Shown here: in pieces, positions 43,453-55,230 of the stretch
Layout: each line of letters begins with the position of its first letter
How positions within the stretch are numbered: the first letter of the stretch is position 1
DNA from: Takakia lepidozioides
Lineage: Eukaryota; Streptophyta; Takakiopsida; Takakiales; Takakiaceae
Direction: 5' to 3'
Length of the DNA stretch: 64,000 nucleotides
Assembly (NCBI GenBank): GCA_030704615.1
Contig: CM060732.1
Span: 61,175,053 to 61,239,052 of the forward strand
The notes under the pieces: generated by a model
Database searches by the model: none
Told to the model about the DNA's origin: nothing
The model's input: the letters and a program-made list of their open reading frames with translations, nothing else
Position numbers and translations under genes: made by a program

Positions 43453-46300
43453 TTGGTGAAACTTTTGACAAGCTCCCAGAAAAATCAGACAACAGAGCAT
43501 GTTACATTATCTATCTATGGAGATGCTGCGTGGCCGGAGCTCCATAACATTCGGGGTATCTTTTGGAAGGACAGAAGGGCAACAGATCCCCCAGGGCTTT
43601 TCCAGGAAATAACAAGCTCCAACGGTATGTTGCCAGGGAGCAGCCTTTCTTTCGAGATGCATTGCTTCTTAGTCTCTCCCTCATCTCTCTACAATTTCGG
43701 ATTACAGAATGTGGGTCCACTTGTGAGACTTGCACAAAAATGCAGAGCAAACGATGCCTTGCAAGTTCGAAGAGGTAGAAACTCAGTCGGGCAGTCAAGA
43801 CTCTGCTCAACTGTTGCAGCAGGGGAAGCTGCGAAAGGTGCGGAGGAGGATGAGCGGGAGTTGGAGGGCTATTGGAAGCATGTACACGCCTGCAATTTTG
43901 GGCAGGTATGACACTAGAACGGTCTTATTTTCTTTCTCTTTCTGTTTTGTCCTTCAATTTCTTTGAAGGCGGTATTTTGTTTAGTGTTTGTCTTCGAAAG
44001 ATGTACACATGCTTCTTACAAAGAGCTTCGGTTTCTTCCTTGATGTGATCTCCTGGTCCTCTTTGTTTGGGTACCTCAAATTTAAGTCTGGAGTTTACTT
44101 GCATTCGCAATTCCTTCTCTCTCCACCTTTTCCCTTTCTAGGAATTTGGAAGACCCATGCAACTTTTGTGAACAGGAGTAGCTCAAGCGTGGTACATTCT
44201 GCACTGGTGTGCAGGAGAGGAGGGCGGAGTTTTTTCCATTCGTGGTAGAGGGAAGCACAGTTGGCTACATTCATCCACGGTACGCAAGGAGACTAAGGCT
44301 CCTCTTCTTTCGCCAAGGGGGTGGCACATCACATGCCTACGGTTTGCAAAGCATTACTTAATCTAGAGATATGCGATCTGATGCAGAAAATTTGTAAAAC
44401 CCTGGTGGGGGATGTGGAGGACTTGTATAGTAAGATAGAATTATGGAAATTACAAGAATGCCTACATCTTTGAATAAAGACAGATTGCCCGGATCAGAGA
44501 GTTTAACCATTTGTTCCATGTAGGTTTATGCTGAACTTGACTCGTTTTCCTGAGGTCTTCACCTTTGAAGAAGGGGATGAGAGTGGCAACAGTGCGGAGA
44601 AAGGTCGGGTGACTCTGCATGCTACACTACGGTTGCCCAAGCATCGTACAGAGGCTATTGAAGGGGTGTTGCAGGTTTTAAGGGAGGATGGCCTCATTCC
44701 TGGGTGGCGCAATGAGGTCACAGTCTTGCTCTCCTCTCACATGTGAGAGTTTCATTTTCAGCTGTTTGGTTACTTCCTCCTCCCCCTCCTTTCACTGCAT
44801 TCTTTTCAATCATGGAAGTTGTTTGTCATTCAAGTAATTCTAGCACGTATGACCAACACACTGACCTGTCTGTGGTGGTTGACATGCATGCAGCGTTTTC
44901 CAGTTGTGTCAAGCTTCAGGGCACCAGCTCTTTTTGGTCTGGAGAGAGCAGCTGTTCCATATTTTGGGACTAAAGTAAGTAATGGTTGTTTGCGTTGTCA
45001 GCAAAGCTCTAATGGAGGCCTTACACTAGTGCTGGCTGCAAATGTTTTATGGCCAGAGACCACTGGCTGGCATTAGAGGGAAATAGAGTTTGACCAGGAT
45101 AGGTTTAGGTATGACCATTCCAAATTGTTGGCCTGAACTTAGTCATGCTGAGTAGCACATAATTTAGCTCTAACTAATTTGAAATGTGTGGATGGTGGAC
45201 AGGCATATGGCGTGCACATGAATGGGTATGTGCAAATTGATGGGGAAAAGCATTTGTGGGTTGCCAAGCGCAGCCCCCACAAGCAGACCTGTCCTGGCAT
45301 GCTTGACCATCTTGTTGCTGGTGGACAGGTCACATGTTATTTCGTTTTGTATGTGTTGCTGTCATGTGGTCACACATATCTGTGTTCCCAAGTCCTGTGC
45401 ATGCAAACTCTCATTTATTGCACTTATTCTCTTCCATTACTATTTTCTGAAGAGATGAGCACAGTGTTTGTTTAGTGTTGCTCACGCTTATCTCACCCTG
45501 TCTTTAGGCGGTTTGATGTCTAGTGATTGTGTGCATGCAGCCTGAAGGACTCAGCTGCAAAGCAAATCTTCTCAAAGAATGTGATGAAGAGGCTGCGATA
45601 CCTACTTCGCTTGCTGACAGGTGAGCATTGTGCTATTCACCTTTCTTAGGATGTCGTTCCTGGAAATGTGAGGAATACAGCTGCCAACTAGCAGCTACAA
45701 CCTGCAGGGTTGAAGAGTGCAATAAATGTGGAAAGCCCTTGTCCACAGTGAGTTATACAGAGATTCCCTGTTTTTCACTACCCCCTGCTTTGTGGAACTG
45801 TAGGATTATTTGGATGGGAGACTAGGGCTATGAGAGTGTGCTTGTTGGTAATTCCTCCCTCCTTTTCCTCATTAACCATGTTGGCTTGGTGTAGGGCGAT
45901 TGCTGTGGGTGCTGTCAGCTATGAGCAGATAGAAGGAGACAGTCTCAAGAGGGACGTGCTCTTTTGCTATGACTTGGAGCTTCCTCAAGATTTCAAACCC
46001 TTCAACAAAGGTCTATGTTGTTTCTTGTCTTTTTTCCTCTCTTGCTTCAGATTCCTCCATTTAAGGGTTTGAATGTTAGCCTTGCAGCAGTTCACAGGAG
46101 GTCGTCTCTTTATGCAAATATGGTGCCATAGCTTGCAAATGTATGTAATTGCGGGTGTTTGTGGCTATATGGCAGATGGCGAAGTTGAGAGTTTCACATT
46201 GGTACCTGTTTCACAAGTGGCTAATATCGTTCGCATGAGCAGCCTCTACAAGCCCAATTGCAACCTTGTCATCATTGATTTTCTGTTCCGCCATGGGTAG
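43453..46300 (+). CDS. Nudix hydrolase, NUDT20/24 type (DUF4743 + Nudix), eight exons
   Basis: Exons with consistent phases and GT-AG borders: to 43905; 44215-44279; 44524-44716; 44894-44974; 45203-45328; 45541-45620; 45895-46010; 46176-46300. The start is uncertain; an in-frame ATG is at 43627. The N-terminal part matches DUF4743 (CNFG, ERRAEFFPFVVEG, VGYIHP, DGLIPGWRNE, FGLERAAVPYFG). The Nudix part begins AYGVHMNGYVQIDG, with KLDHLVAGG-like MLDHLVAGGQ and a Nudix box spanning two exons (GLSCKANLLKECDEEAAIP). It ends VIIDFLFRHG. In plants this type is a predicted chloroplast diphosphate hydrolase, related to yeast proteins acting on thiamine diphosphate derivatives. It is convergent with NSE4, with 1 kb between. 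Confidence 0.88.
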
Positions 46301-47313
46301 GTTTTACTTGCCCCCTAATCCACCTGTCCTGGGCAGAGCACAGAAGTGCTTGTCTTGGAAGCAGAGCACTGACTGTTTCAAGCCTTAGCTCTAAAGTACA
46401 TTCTTATGCAATCCACAGCTCTACTGTAAATGCTCTGCAAGGTCTGAACACCCTCGGTGGCACCTGCAGTACAAACTTGTCCCCTCTGCATTTGGGGTTT
46501 GTCATTGAATGGTAATGATGACCAGAAAACAGACTCTTGACAGCTCTTTGCGTAGCTGATTATCTCAAGGGATGTTGAATTTGGAATGCAGGTATATAAG
46601 GCCTGACCAAAGTGGTTACCTACAGCTCCTGCAAAGTTTACGTGGTGGGGAGTGTCTTTGATCTAACCTTGACAGGAATTGTGTACCTTGGATTTAGGAA
46701 GAGAGAAAAGGCCCCGGCTGAAAACCAGCGTAAATAAGAGCCTGACAAAGTATCTAGGAATTATCAAATGGGAAATTGAACCAGAGCTTATTATCTGCAT
46801 AGGGTACATGCACAATGTGCAATTCAACAATACCAATCCCTATTAGGAGGGGTTATTTTTTCACTCATGATGACATAGGTCTTCATTACAGGTTGTACCA
46901 CAGAATTTGTGGCACACTCAGGTTAAGATATTCACTATCTGTAAAATGATTTGTGGTTAATGGCAGATGCATGGATTGTTTTGAAGTACTTTACAAAATA
47001 GGCATACGGCAAACATTCAAGGGAGTAGGACTAGCAAAATTTGAAGTTGTAATAATCCAATTCCCCACAAAAATACTTGACACTGTACACGGGGGAATAG
47101 TCAGGAACAATCTACTATCACCGCTCATCTCCCTGCATTTGGTCTCTCTCTGCATGCGTGCATGTCAAATGGGTCAAACACCCAAATAAGCTCTAAGGTA
47201 GTTGTACTATGCAAAATCTACCTGACAAAACTTGTACAAAGTTACATTGTACACAAGAGGATCATATCCTATCTCAATTACACTACTTTGGCTTAGCCAC
47301 AGCATGCAGATTG
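46301..47313. other. Intergenic region between two convergent genes
   Basis: About 1 kb holding the 3' regions of the Nudix gene (plus) and NSE4 (minus). Only short ORFs without support are seen; there is no repeat shared with other parts of the window. Confidence 0.6.
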
Positions 47314-50300
47314 TTACAAATTCCTCTTAGGTCTTTTGGAACTGGATCGTGCATTTCGCATGTTCTCCTCCTTATTACATTCTCCAGTGTCCCCACTCGT
47401 AGAGCCATCACCGACCAACATTTCTTGAGCTCGATTCCTGGAATGTTTTCTGATGGGGTTCGATGGCCGGTGTGACCCGGATACCTGATCACTGGAGCGG
47501 TGGGGCATAATCTCTTTGCCTTCCTCCACTCTTCGTTGCATTACCTGCGCTTACCCATGTCAAATCTCTCGCAATACAGCCTTTTTTCATTTAGGGATAT
47601 CACTCAAAACCACCAAACTACAAGCCTTGTCTCGGACTGGCCCTCTCTACCCTCTCTACTCTTTTGACCTACTGAGTCCCATGGAGCCTCCTTTGGCCTC
47701 CCATGGACAACAAATCTCTTCTCCCCTCCTCTTAGTTCAAATAAACATCTTTCACCCTCACAAGTCTGTCTGAAGTCAGGGCTAACGCTGCCCCTACACA
47801 TATGATAGTTTTTGTACACTCTGCCAAATGCAATCAGGAGTAGAGGTTACACCTGCCAAGACTCATAGTCAAACCGAAACACAAATTGAGTGTTGGTGGC
47901 ATGTCCATCTGATCGTTGCACGGCAGAGGGCGCATTCCTTGGAACTGCAAGCAGCAACACGTGCAGTTTATTGGTATCTGCTTCACTATAGCAATTACTA
48001 TGTCCAATTAAGAAGGAGTCAATGAGGAATATATAGAAGACACAGGAGAGCGGAGAAGTACCAACAAAATGTGTCCCACTGTTGTCAAATTTTATTTCAA
48101 CTCGACCATCTTTTACAAGAAAAGAGAGGGAGAAAATGTTCTCCACAGTCTGCGAGAAGGACAATCGGTTTAACACTAGCTCATCCAATGCCACACACTT
48201 GATTGTTCGCAGTTTGCCAAACATGGTCTCCATATTTGCATCTGTCTCCCGCTTCTCTCGATTGTCATCAGCCTCCTCCAACTACATAACACAGCATTCA
48301 AATTTTGAGCATAGCTGCCAAAAATGGCTTAGTAACTCCTGTGTGTTCCTTCCATTCTGATTATCCCCCTTTTTCTTTAATGCAACAGCCAAGAATTTCG
48401 GCTGAAGTCTCATGTACGTTCATTAGCTGAACCTCAACCTCAACAACGGGTTCCAACAGGGTTGACATTCGTGCAAGCACATGATGTGCCATCATTGCTT
48501 CGGTCCTCAGGAGATGGTCATGATCACACTCCAGTATTAGAGCACGCCTCTGCAGTTAACAGTTGAAGTTACCTCCTTTTTCCTCTCCTCAGCTGTAAAT
48601 CAGGTCTTGAGTTTATGGTCATGGAAGTGGAATAAACATACTCTACTCTCTCTCTCTCAAAGTTCCTTTTCGTTGTTCTTTGTTATCTTCCCCTGGCTAC
48701 CAAAAATCACATCTAGATTATATTATTCCATATGTACGGTCTCCTTTAAAGTTCCTTTTTGTTCTCTTTCCAACACACACACAATTACCTCTTCAGGCCG
48801 CACAGTTTGTGTGGGTTTTGACCGTCTTGATGTAGAAACTTTTCTTGGTTTGGGTTCATGCTCCATGGGTCCCATCCTGGCCCCCAACAAACCATAGTCC
48901 TATCAATACAAAGAACAAAGTCCATGAAAGGGAAAGCTCTCCTGTGCGATTGACAGACGTACCTTGTTTGCAGGTATATTCTTCATATTAACAAAGATAC
49001 TCAATTGAAAGTTAGATGAACCAAGACGTCATAATGCCCACAGAATATAAACTCTCCCAGAGGATTTCGACCCACTACAGCCTTGGCACTCAGCTGGAAA
49101 TTGCAACAAACAAACAGTCCACACTAACACCATACTTGTAAACATGATTGCTCTCTGAAGCGATCATAGGTATCTACCTTACAGACGTGTGAAAAATGGA
49201 GATGTGATTGCACTGCCAGTCACTGTACAGATGGAAATAATAAAGAAAGAAACTTAGTACTGTCCACAGGGACTCAAGGGGCCATAGTAAATAAGACGGC
49301 GTTTGCGTTTTCGTGATTTCCCATGGCCCGTTGAGCCAACGTCAAACAACAGTCTTATTTCTGGTCCTAAGACATTGTTTGCCATAGCCTTGTGGCCATC
49401 AACCCTGGGCCTAGTTTGGGTGGAACAAGAGGGAGAGAGAGGGGTTGAGAGAGAGAGAGAGATGAAACATTGACTGTGATGTTAATAACACAGCCTGAAA
49501 TTGCAATGGAGGTTGAGCATAGCCAACAACCATCTACTTCAAATGAATTGGTTATTTGATGCACAAAGTGGAATCAATATACTGTGCTAGCAAACACAAT
49601 GTTGAATTCAACACTGTATTGGGCCACAGAAGAGGGGAGAGGGAGAAAGAGAACCGTTCCTAAAATGTGAGCTCCCAGAATGAAATAAACACAAAAAAAA
49701 CACAGGATATAGACAGGAGAGACAAAATGCATGACACAAAAGCGGAGCCCGGTAACAAGAAACCCACATCGTGCAGAGTCCTGATGCTTGATGGAAGATT
49801 GTACTGGCATCCATGCCCAAGGCAGCCCAGTTGATGTTTCGTTGGATGGTGTAATCCCTGCCAGCATTTGGGGCACTGAATTTGGAAATGAGGGCATCAA
49901 TAAATTGGGCAGGAGACATTCCTGTCTTGCGCTTGGCATTCTTCACTGCTTCGAGTAAAGACTCGGTGATGTCAAGCACTACCTCAGCATCAGCAATCTG
50001 CTCCCGAGGCTTTTGCACTGCTTAGCCTAGGAACAAATTAGTTTCACACACAATCTCATTATGTGTTGTGCTTGCTTTCCCCTGCGATGTTGGAAACCCC
50101 ACTAACAAATGCTAATATTTCAATTATGAGACAAATGTAACCTCCAACAGCAGTTAAGTTATACATACAAGCCCTGCATGACTTGGTTAAAAAATGAAAA
50201 GCATAATATGGGTTGCTCACTAAGTCAAATTCATATGGCATACAGAACTCCAACCTTTCTCTCTCCCAGATTGAAAAAGAGGAGTGTATACCCTTGTTAT

Positions 50301-51056
50301 GAAGATCCTCGACCGTCTCAAGCAGTTCATTGAACCTGGCAGACTCCGGCTGCTGAAGCTCCTCCTTATCCCCTGTTGTTGCATTGAGAAAAAGGAGTGA
50401 TATGCTTTCAGGAGTGCAATGTCTGAGTAAATCAATAATTGATAGTTGTGTGAACATAATTGCCTAGAAACTACATAAAAAAAAGAAATGCAAGATATAC
50501 TGTTGCCACTAAGAGCCTGACATAGCAACAGAGTATACATACGGATCCATCTCATGTGAAGAGATAAGACCACAACAATTTGTTTCAAACCAGTGCCATT
50601 GCTACATCTTAATTCATAGTCTTCCTTGCCCTTTCCCTCTCGGCGTACAGAAGGTTGCTAATGTGGTTGTGATCAATGTCCATTGCCCAATGCCTTCTCA
50701 CAACCCTTTGGAGTTTTTTGTTAGCATTCCATGCTACAAGAAATAATAGATACCAATTTTCGGGCAATTAATCTCTCTGGAAGAACTTAGCGTCTACCAG
50801 AGCATTATCTCCACAACTCACAGAAACATCAAAACATACCAGCAATAACATCTTGGAGTCTGCGATAATTTGCTCGAAGATTTCTCCGTTGCACCTCACT
50901 CTGAATGTTCTGTTGGTGAGTCTCTCTTACGCTCTCTGGAATGGTCCAGCCATTTCTCTCATCATCCCCTGCTGCTTCTTCATCCCTTTCTTCATCTTCA
51001 TCCTGTTGCGACGCCCTGGCTCGACCTGTACTCCTTCTCTCCCTTTGCGATCTCAT
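47314..51056 (-). CDS. NSE4: NSE4, kleisin subunit of the Smc5/6 complex
   Basis: Minus-strand exons: 51056-50840 (ATG at 51056, acidic and Arg-rich, ending RRNLRANYRRLQDVIA), 50372-50291 (DKEELQQPESARFNELLETV), 50017 to about 49765 (QKPREQIADAEVVLD, then a SGLCTM motif), 48281-48062, 47944-47853 and 47544-47314 (stop). Phases agree across the first three and the last three. Middle exons are uncertain; candidates lie near 49340-49260 (a basic GKSRKRKRR) and 48553-48427. The C-terminal exons carry the kleisin winged-helix pattern LNRLSFSQTVENIFSLSFLV, DGRVEIKFD, PRNAP, FVFRFDYESW and a final MPHR. NSE4 bridges the SMC5 and SMC6 heads with NSE1/NSE3 and acts in chromosome maintenance and DNA repair in the nucleus. 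Confidence 0.88.
49384..49440. repeat. Short dispersed repeat in an NSE4 intron
   Basis: GCCTTGTGGCCAT followed by GGGC(C/A)(T/C)AGTTTGGG(T/C)GGAACA occurs here and at about 61313-61365 in an MCC beta intron, with a weaker copy at 61425-61480. It is a low-copy dispersed element of unknown class. Confidence 0.6.
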
Positions 51057-52481
51057 CCCACACCCTCTAAAATAATCTGAAACTTGGAAATGAGCAAAGA
51101 CCAAAAATTCAAAAAGGAGAGAAGGCCTCACCCACAGTAATGATCTGCACTAGAGAAGCGGTTCCTATAGCTTGCCCACAAATCCTCATCCCAAATCCCC
51201 ACACGCACCCCTCACACTTGCTGTCTCATCCCTTAATTTCCCAAATTCAAACTAGGATATGGGAGGGAACCCCTGCGGAGAGAAAAGCGCTTAACATCAA
51301 GGGAGAGAAGGCGTCACCCGAAGAGATGCTCTGAACTTGAGAAGGACATCATCTCACAGACCCAAACAGAAAACGGAGCCAACTAATCCACACGAAAAGC
51401 CAGAAATTGATAAGAGCTTCCTACAGCATGCGGGACACAGCACAGGAAGCCCATCAAACCTCATCACCACCATCTCCAGCACGATCACCCATCTCACACA
51501 TTCTCCCAAAAAACAAAATGCAGAACCAAAATCGCGAAGACCGAGAGCCCCGCACACTCCACAGCGATCAAACAATTCCCAGCAACCTTCACCAACACTC
51601 AGAATCTGAGATACTGCGAGCAAGCACAGCAAGCGCGGGACTATCTACTCTCCACTTTCCCAGGGTTTGTGGCCTCCGTAACTTTGCTTGTCCCTTTCAA
51701 CTTTTTCCTTCTTACAGTTACTTACCCTGTCGTTACGTGATCACCTAATTAGGTCCAGTACCTGCTTAGTACTTAGTTAGTACTTAGTTAGTACATTAGT
51801 GAGTGACTACTCGTGTATGTGTTCACTAAACACCTATCGATTAATTAATTTCTAATATTAGTTTATGCATATTAAGTAAGCTAGTAAAAGTAGATAGTAA
51901 GTTACTGTAGTGACTTTTCGAAGAGGCTTCGCGCTGACGCCGCTCTGCTAAGTTTAGTGCGCGTCGGTTGAGGGGTCACCAGTCTACTTACTAGTTACTA
52001 GTTAGTAGGTAGTGAGTGCACGCGTGGCGTGAGCAGGAAGTAACAAGGACAACATGGATGATGCTGTACCGCATTCATCCACGATATTTCGTCCATTGGC
52101 ATCTCTTAGGGCCAAAGATGCCATAAATATTACGTAATCCTAACTGTACGTAATTAAATGGATGACGGTTATCTTTAATTGGATTAATCCCGACAGTCAG
52201 TCCGAAATCTCCGGGAACATGGGAACACGGGTGAGGTGGTACGTATGTCGTGGATGGAAAACGGGAGGATCATCCATCGCGATACTGGACAAGGAGTGGC
52301 ACGGCCGGGTGGGTGGGTGGCTTGCCCACCCGCGCAGGGCCCGCGCGGCCGTAGCGCGCGGGGTCTACCGTGTCTGCGCACCGTGCAGAGGCTTGCGAAG
52401 GGTATGAAAGAGAAGGAGAGAGGGGGGGAGGGAAGGTGAGTCTAGATTTGAGGACTTCGTGAGCTAGTGCTGTGGAGAGAT
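51057..52481. promoter_or_regulatory. Shared upstream region of NSE4 and the WUN1-like gene
   Basis: About 1.4 kb between two divergent genes. It contains a short tandem repeat of TTAGTTAGTAC (51764-51794) and a GC-rich stretch (52290-52390) with GCGCGGGG before the WUN1-like ATG. There is no gene; ORFs at 51140-51750 have no support. No convincing TATA box for either gene. Confidence 0.4.
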
Positions 52482-53135
52482 ATGACCAAAAGCGGCAGTC
52501 TTGGGGGTTGCTGCGAGCTCACTTTGGAGAGGGTAGACTCGGAATTAGTTTTGAATTCAGGCGACAACGATTTGGGAAGCCTGGAAGAGTCGTCGTCCAT
52601 GAGCAGCTGCTCTAGTAGTGTACTGTCTGAAATAGCTGAATTGGAGGATTCAGAGGACGAGGCATCCTTTCTTGAGCAGAATGAGCGGCTGGTGAGATCG
52701 TTCTACAGTAGTTTGGCAGCCGGAAACATTGTGCTGGTGAAAGCATTGCTGGCTTCCGATCTGGAGTTGTGGTACCATGGGCCACCTGGACATCAGTACA
52801 TGAAGAAGCTGTTAACGGGGAACATTTCCTTCCGTTCCGTTGCTAGACTGATTCCGACGAACATCCATGCCATATATGATAGAGTGTTTGTTGAAGGCCA
52901 AGGTCCCGAGTTGGGAGTCTCGTGGGTGCATATCTGGACAGTTGAGGATGCTAGGCGTTTGATCCAGTTGAGAGAATACTGGAACACAGCAGTTCTGGTT
53001 ACTGATATTGCTCCCCTGCGCTCGGCATCTGGTCGGTTGAGACTTACACCTTCTGAACCCCTAGATTTTCTTTGGGAAAGCAGGCTGTGGAGAACAGATG
53101 ATCAGTCCACTCCTGGCCTTATTCTGGCTATTTGA
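52482..53135 (+). CDS. WUN1-like (wound-induced protein 1) SnoaL-fold protein
   Basis: A single-exon 217-aa ORF from the ATG at 52482. Residues 1-70 are Ser- and Glu-rich and without a domain. Residues about 75-185 match the WUN1/SAG20 family, a SnoaL/NTF2-like fold: VRSFYSSLAAGNIVLVKALL, ASDLELWYHGPPGHQYM, LLTG, a VFVEG stretch, SWVHIWTV and LREYWNTAVLVTDI. Family members are small plant proteins induced by wounding or senescence; their activity is unknown. The tail (185-217) lacks known features. The longer N-terminus is unusual for the family. Confidence 0.85.
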   Translation: MTKSGSLGGCCELTLERVDSELVLNSGDNDLGSLEESSSMSSCSSSVLSEIAELEDSEDEASFLEQNERLVRSFYSSLAAGNIVLVKALLASDLELWYHGPPGHQYMKKLLTGNISFRSVARLIPTNIHAIYDRVFVEGQGPELGVSWVHIWTVEDARRLIQLREYWNTAVLVTDIAPLRSASGRLRLTPSEPLDFLWESRLWRTDDQSTPGLILAI

Positions 53136-54639
53136 TCTCTAGAGCCATATGGAACCCTAAGTTCACATATACATATGTAATACTTGTCACCCAGGGGCAG
53201 TAGCTGCTGGCGTCCAGAGTCCAGACTTCTCTCGGGAGCCTCCATCGATGGGCACTGCATCTATACAGGCTCGTGGACTCAGTACGAACGATCCAGCTCT
53301 AGAGATACAAACAAGATCAACCGAGCTAGAGGATCAAAGAATTCCCCTACTACAGAGATACTAGATCATGATCCTGCATGCATCTCTGATAAAATCGATG
53401 GCTGCACACGAGCAGCTAATGTGTGAATAGTTCAATTTCTAAAGCCATTGTGCTTGGTTTCAGAAAATCTGGTAGAATATATATATAACTCTGTACATTT
53501 GTTTTTGATCTTGAAATGTAAGTACACTGTACAAAATCTGAGCACACACTATTAATTATCCTGATCAATATTCTCGAGTCAATCGCACTTAAGATTTCGA
53601 TTTAGGCCATGAATTCAAATATTCATGTACAAAGTCATATATTCCACTAATTAATGGAATTGCTCAAGAATTTCTCGTCAAGTCTTGCTAGCTAGTTATC
53701 CATTCGAGATCCACAGTCGCAGGTTTGATAATGCAAGTAGATAGTCCACAGTAACGATAGCACTCAAGCATGGAATCTTCCATCAGTTCCACCCATCTCT
53801 TGAAAACCATTTCATGATAGTCAAGATTCCACCCCTTCGAACGACTCAGCTGTTTTATCTTCTACGTCAAGACGTACCTCTTGATTTTTCCGTCACATTG
53901 CACGGAACAGTTTCTCATTCAGAGCTAACTCTTCATTTTCAGCGCTTCGCACCCTTTCATGTTCTTCTACCCCTTCAAAACGACTCTTCATGAATAGTAC
54001 TTACACTCTTTCTACCAAGTTCCAAATCCATTTTCTCTTCTCTTTGAATCTTGTAAATCTGTATCCATAATTTCTCGATCAGCTCCTCAGCCTTACAGTT
54101 TACACTATATATATATATATATATATGTTTTTTTACCATTCCTTTCCCTGCATTCCGGATGCATGGTCGTCGTCCCCCTCTTTAGCATTTACAAATCATT
54201 TGGTTCGAACGAAATTGAGACGTAACAGACTTAAGACAAGTTTGACCGGAAACAATCAGCATCTGGCTGCATGGCCTGATCCTTCACCCTGGAAAGCGTT
54301 ACTTAGGGCGTTACTTTGCGCTTGTATTCTAGCAGCTTCTCATCGTTTGAAATTTAGAACTTGTCGAGTCTATAATCTTGGAATTTGATTGCAGGTAATT
54401 GTGAGACTCACGGTGTCCTTGATGTATAACGTGTACATGACAGCGCGCTACAAGCTAATAACTTCAAAGCCTGTACTTCAGGATTAATTCCGTGTTTGAA
54501 CATTGTTGTACATAAAGTTCTGTGTACTTACTCTACTGATGTGCTTGTAGGTACACACAAAGGGGGGTCCTACTTTCGCTTGATTGGTAGATCATTGAAC
54601 TCGACGTATCAGCAGGTCTCTCGGACTATAATACTGAAG
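53136..54639. other. Intergenic region
   Basis: 3' region of the WUN1-like gene and upstream DNA of the next ORF. It holds a (TA)n tract at 54107-54126 and only short ORFs without support. Confidence 0.5.
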
Positions 54640-55230
54640 ATGGCAAACAGGCCTTGTGGTAGTTGCCCCAGGGTACAAGGTTCGAGTGCAGACTCTACAG
54701 TAGTGGTCTTTCGTGAGTGTGAGAGGAAGGTCTGTGCACAACCGCCTGACTGGAATAATCACCCAGAACTGAAAGTCATCAAACCCAGAGACAGGAAAGA
54801 GTTCAGAGAGATGAGACTAACTCAGTGGCTAGAAACACATTGCACAAGGCATCCCGGGGAATTCTTCGTGAATTACGCTAAGAGATGCGCAGCAGTGGCT
54901 GAAGTCGAGCTAAAGAACTCCAAAAAAGTCCACATCGCGGATGACTTCCCACACATCCTGGATAGGTTTGTTTTCCGTCTTTTCTATGGTTCAAGAATGA
55001 GGCAGCACATGCACGGTATCAACTTCAAGCTGGAGACAGAGGAACTTTTTTTACAGTTGTTGAGGGAAGAGTGTGCAGAACTGGAAAGAGCAGGCCTCCT
55101 TAGGTTCGATCCCAAACAGTTCAACTCCCCTTCCTCATCTCCATGGCCTGAAAGAGAAAATACGGAGATGTACGAGATCACAAAAATACCCCGTGATCTA
55201 GATACAATATTGCAGATGGACTCAAGGTGA
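54640..55230 (+). CDS. Unrecognised 196-aa protein
   Basis: Starts at the ATG at 54640 (MANRPCGSCPRVQG); the frame is open upstream to 54496, after a TTGTAG acceptor-like site at 54548, so a longer or spliced form is possible. The sequence is charged and helical: KVIKPRDRKEFREMRLTQW, FFVNYAKRCAAVAEVELKNS, FVFRLFYGSRMRQHMHG, LFLQLLREECAELERAGL. It has an N-terminal CxxC and no signal peptide or membrane segment. Codon-like composition and length favour a real gene. I cannot assign a family. Confidence 0.45.
   Translation: MANRPCGSCPRVQGSSADSTVVVFRECERKVCAQPPDWNNHPELKVIKPRDRKEFREMRLTQWLETHCTRHPGEFFVNYAKRCAAVAEVELKNSKKVHIADDFPHILDRFVFRLFYGSRMRQHMHGINFKLETEELFLQLLREECAELERAGLLRFDPKQFNSPSSSPWPERENTEMYEITKIPRDLDTILQMDSR

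Noticed and set aside
49384-49440. Open reading through this segment as an NSE4 exon
   Set aside because: The same sequence recurs in an MCC beta intron, so it is a dispersed repeat; the true middle exons remain unresolved.
50600-50745. Open minus-strand stretch (ANKKLQRVVRRHW) as an extra NSE4 exon
   Set aside because: The first two conserved exons join directly in phase (VIA-G-DKEEL), leaving no room for it, and it runs into a stop.
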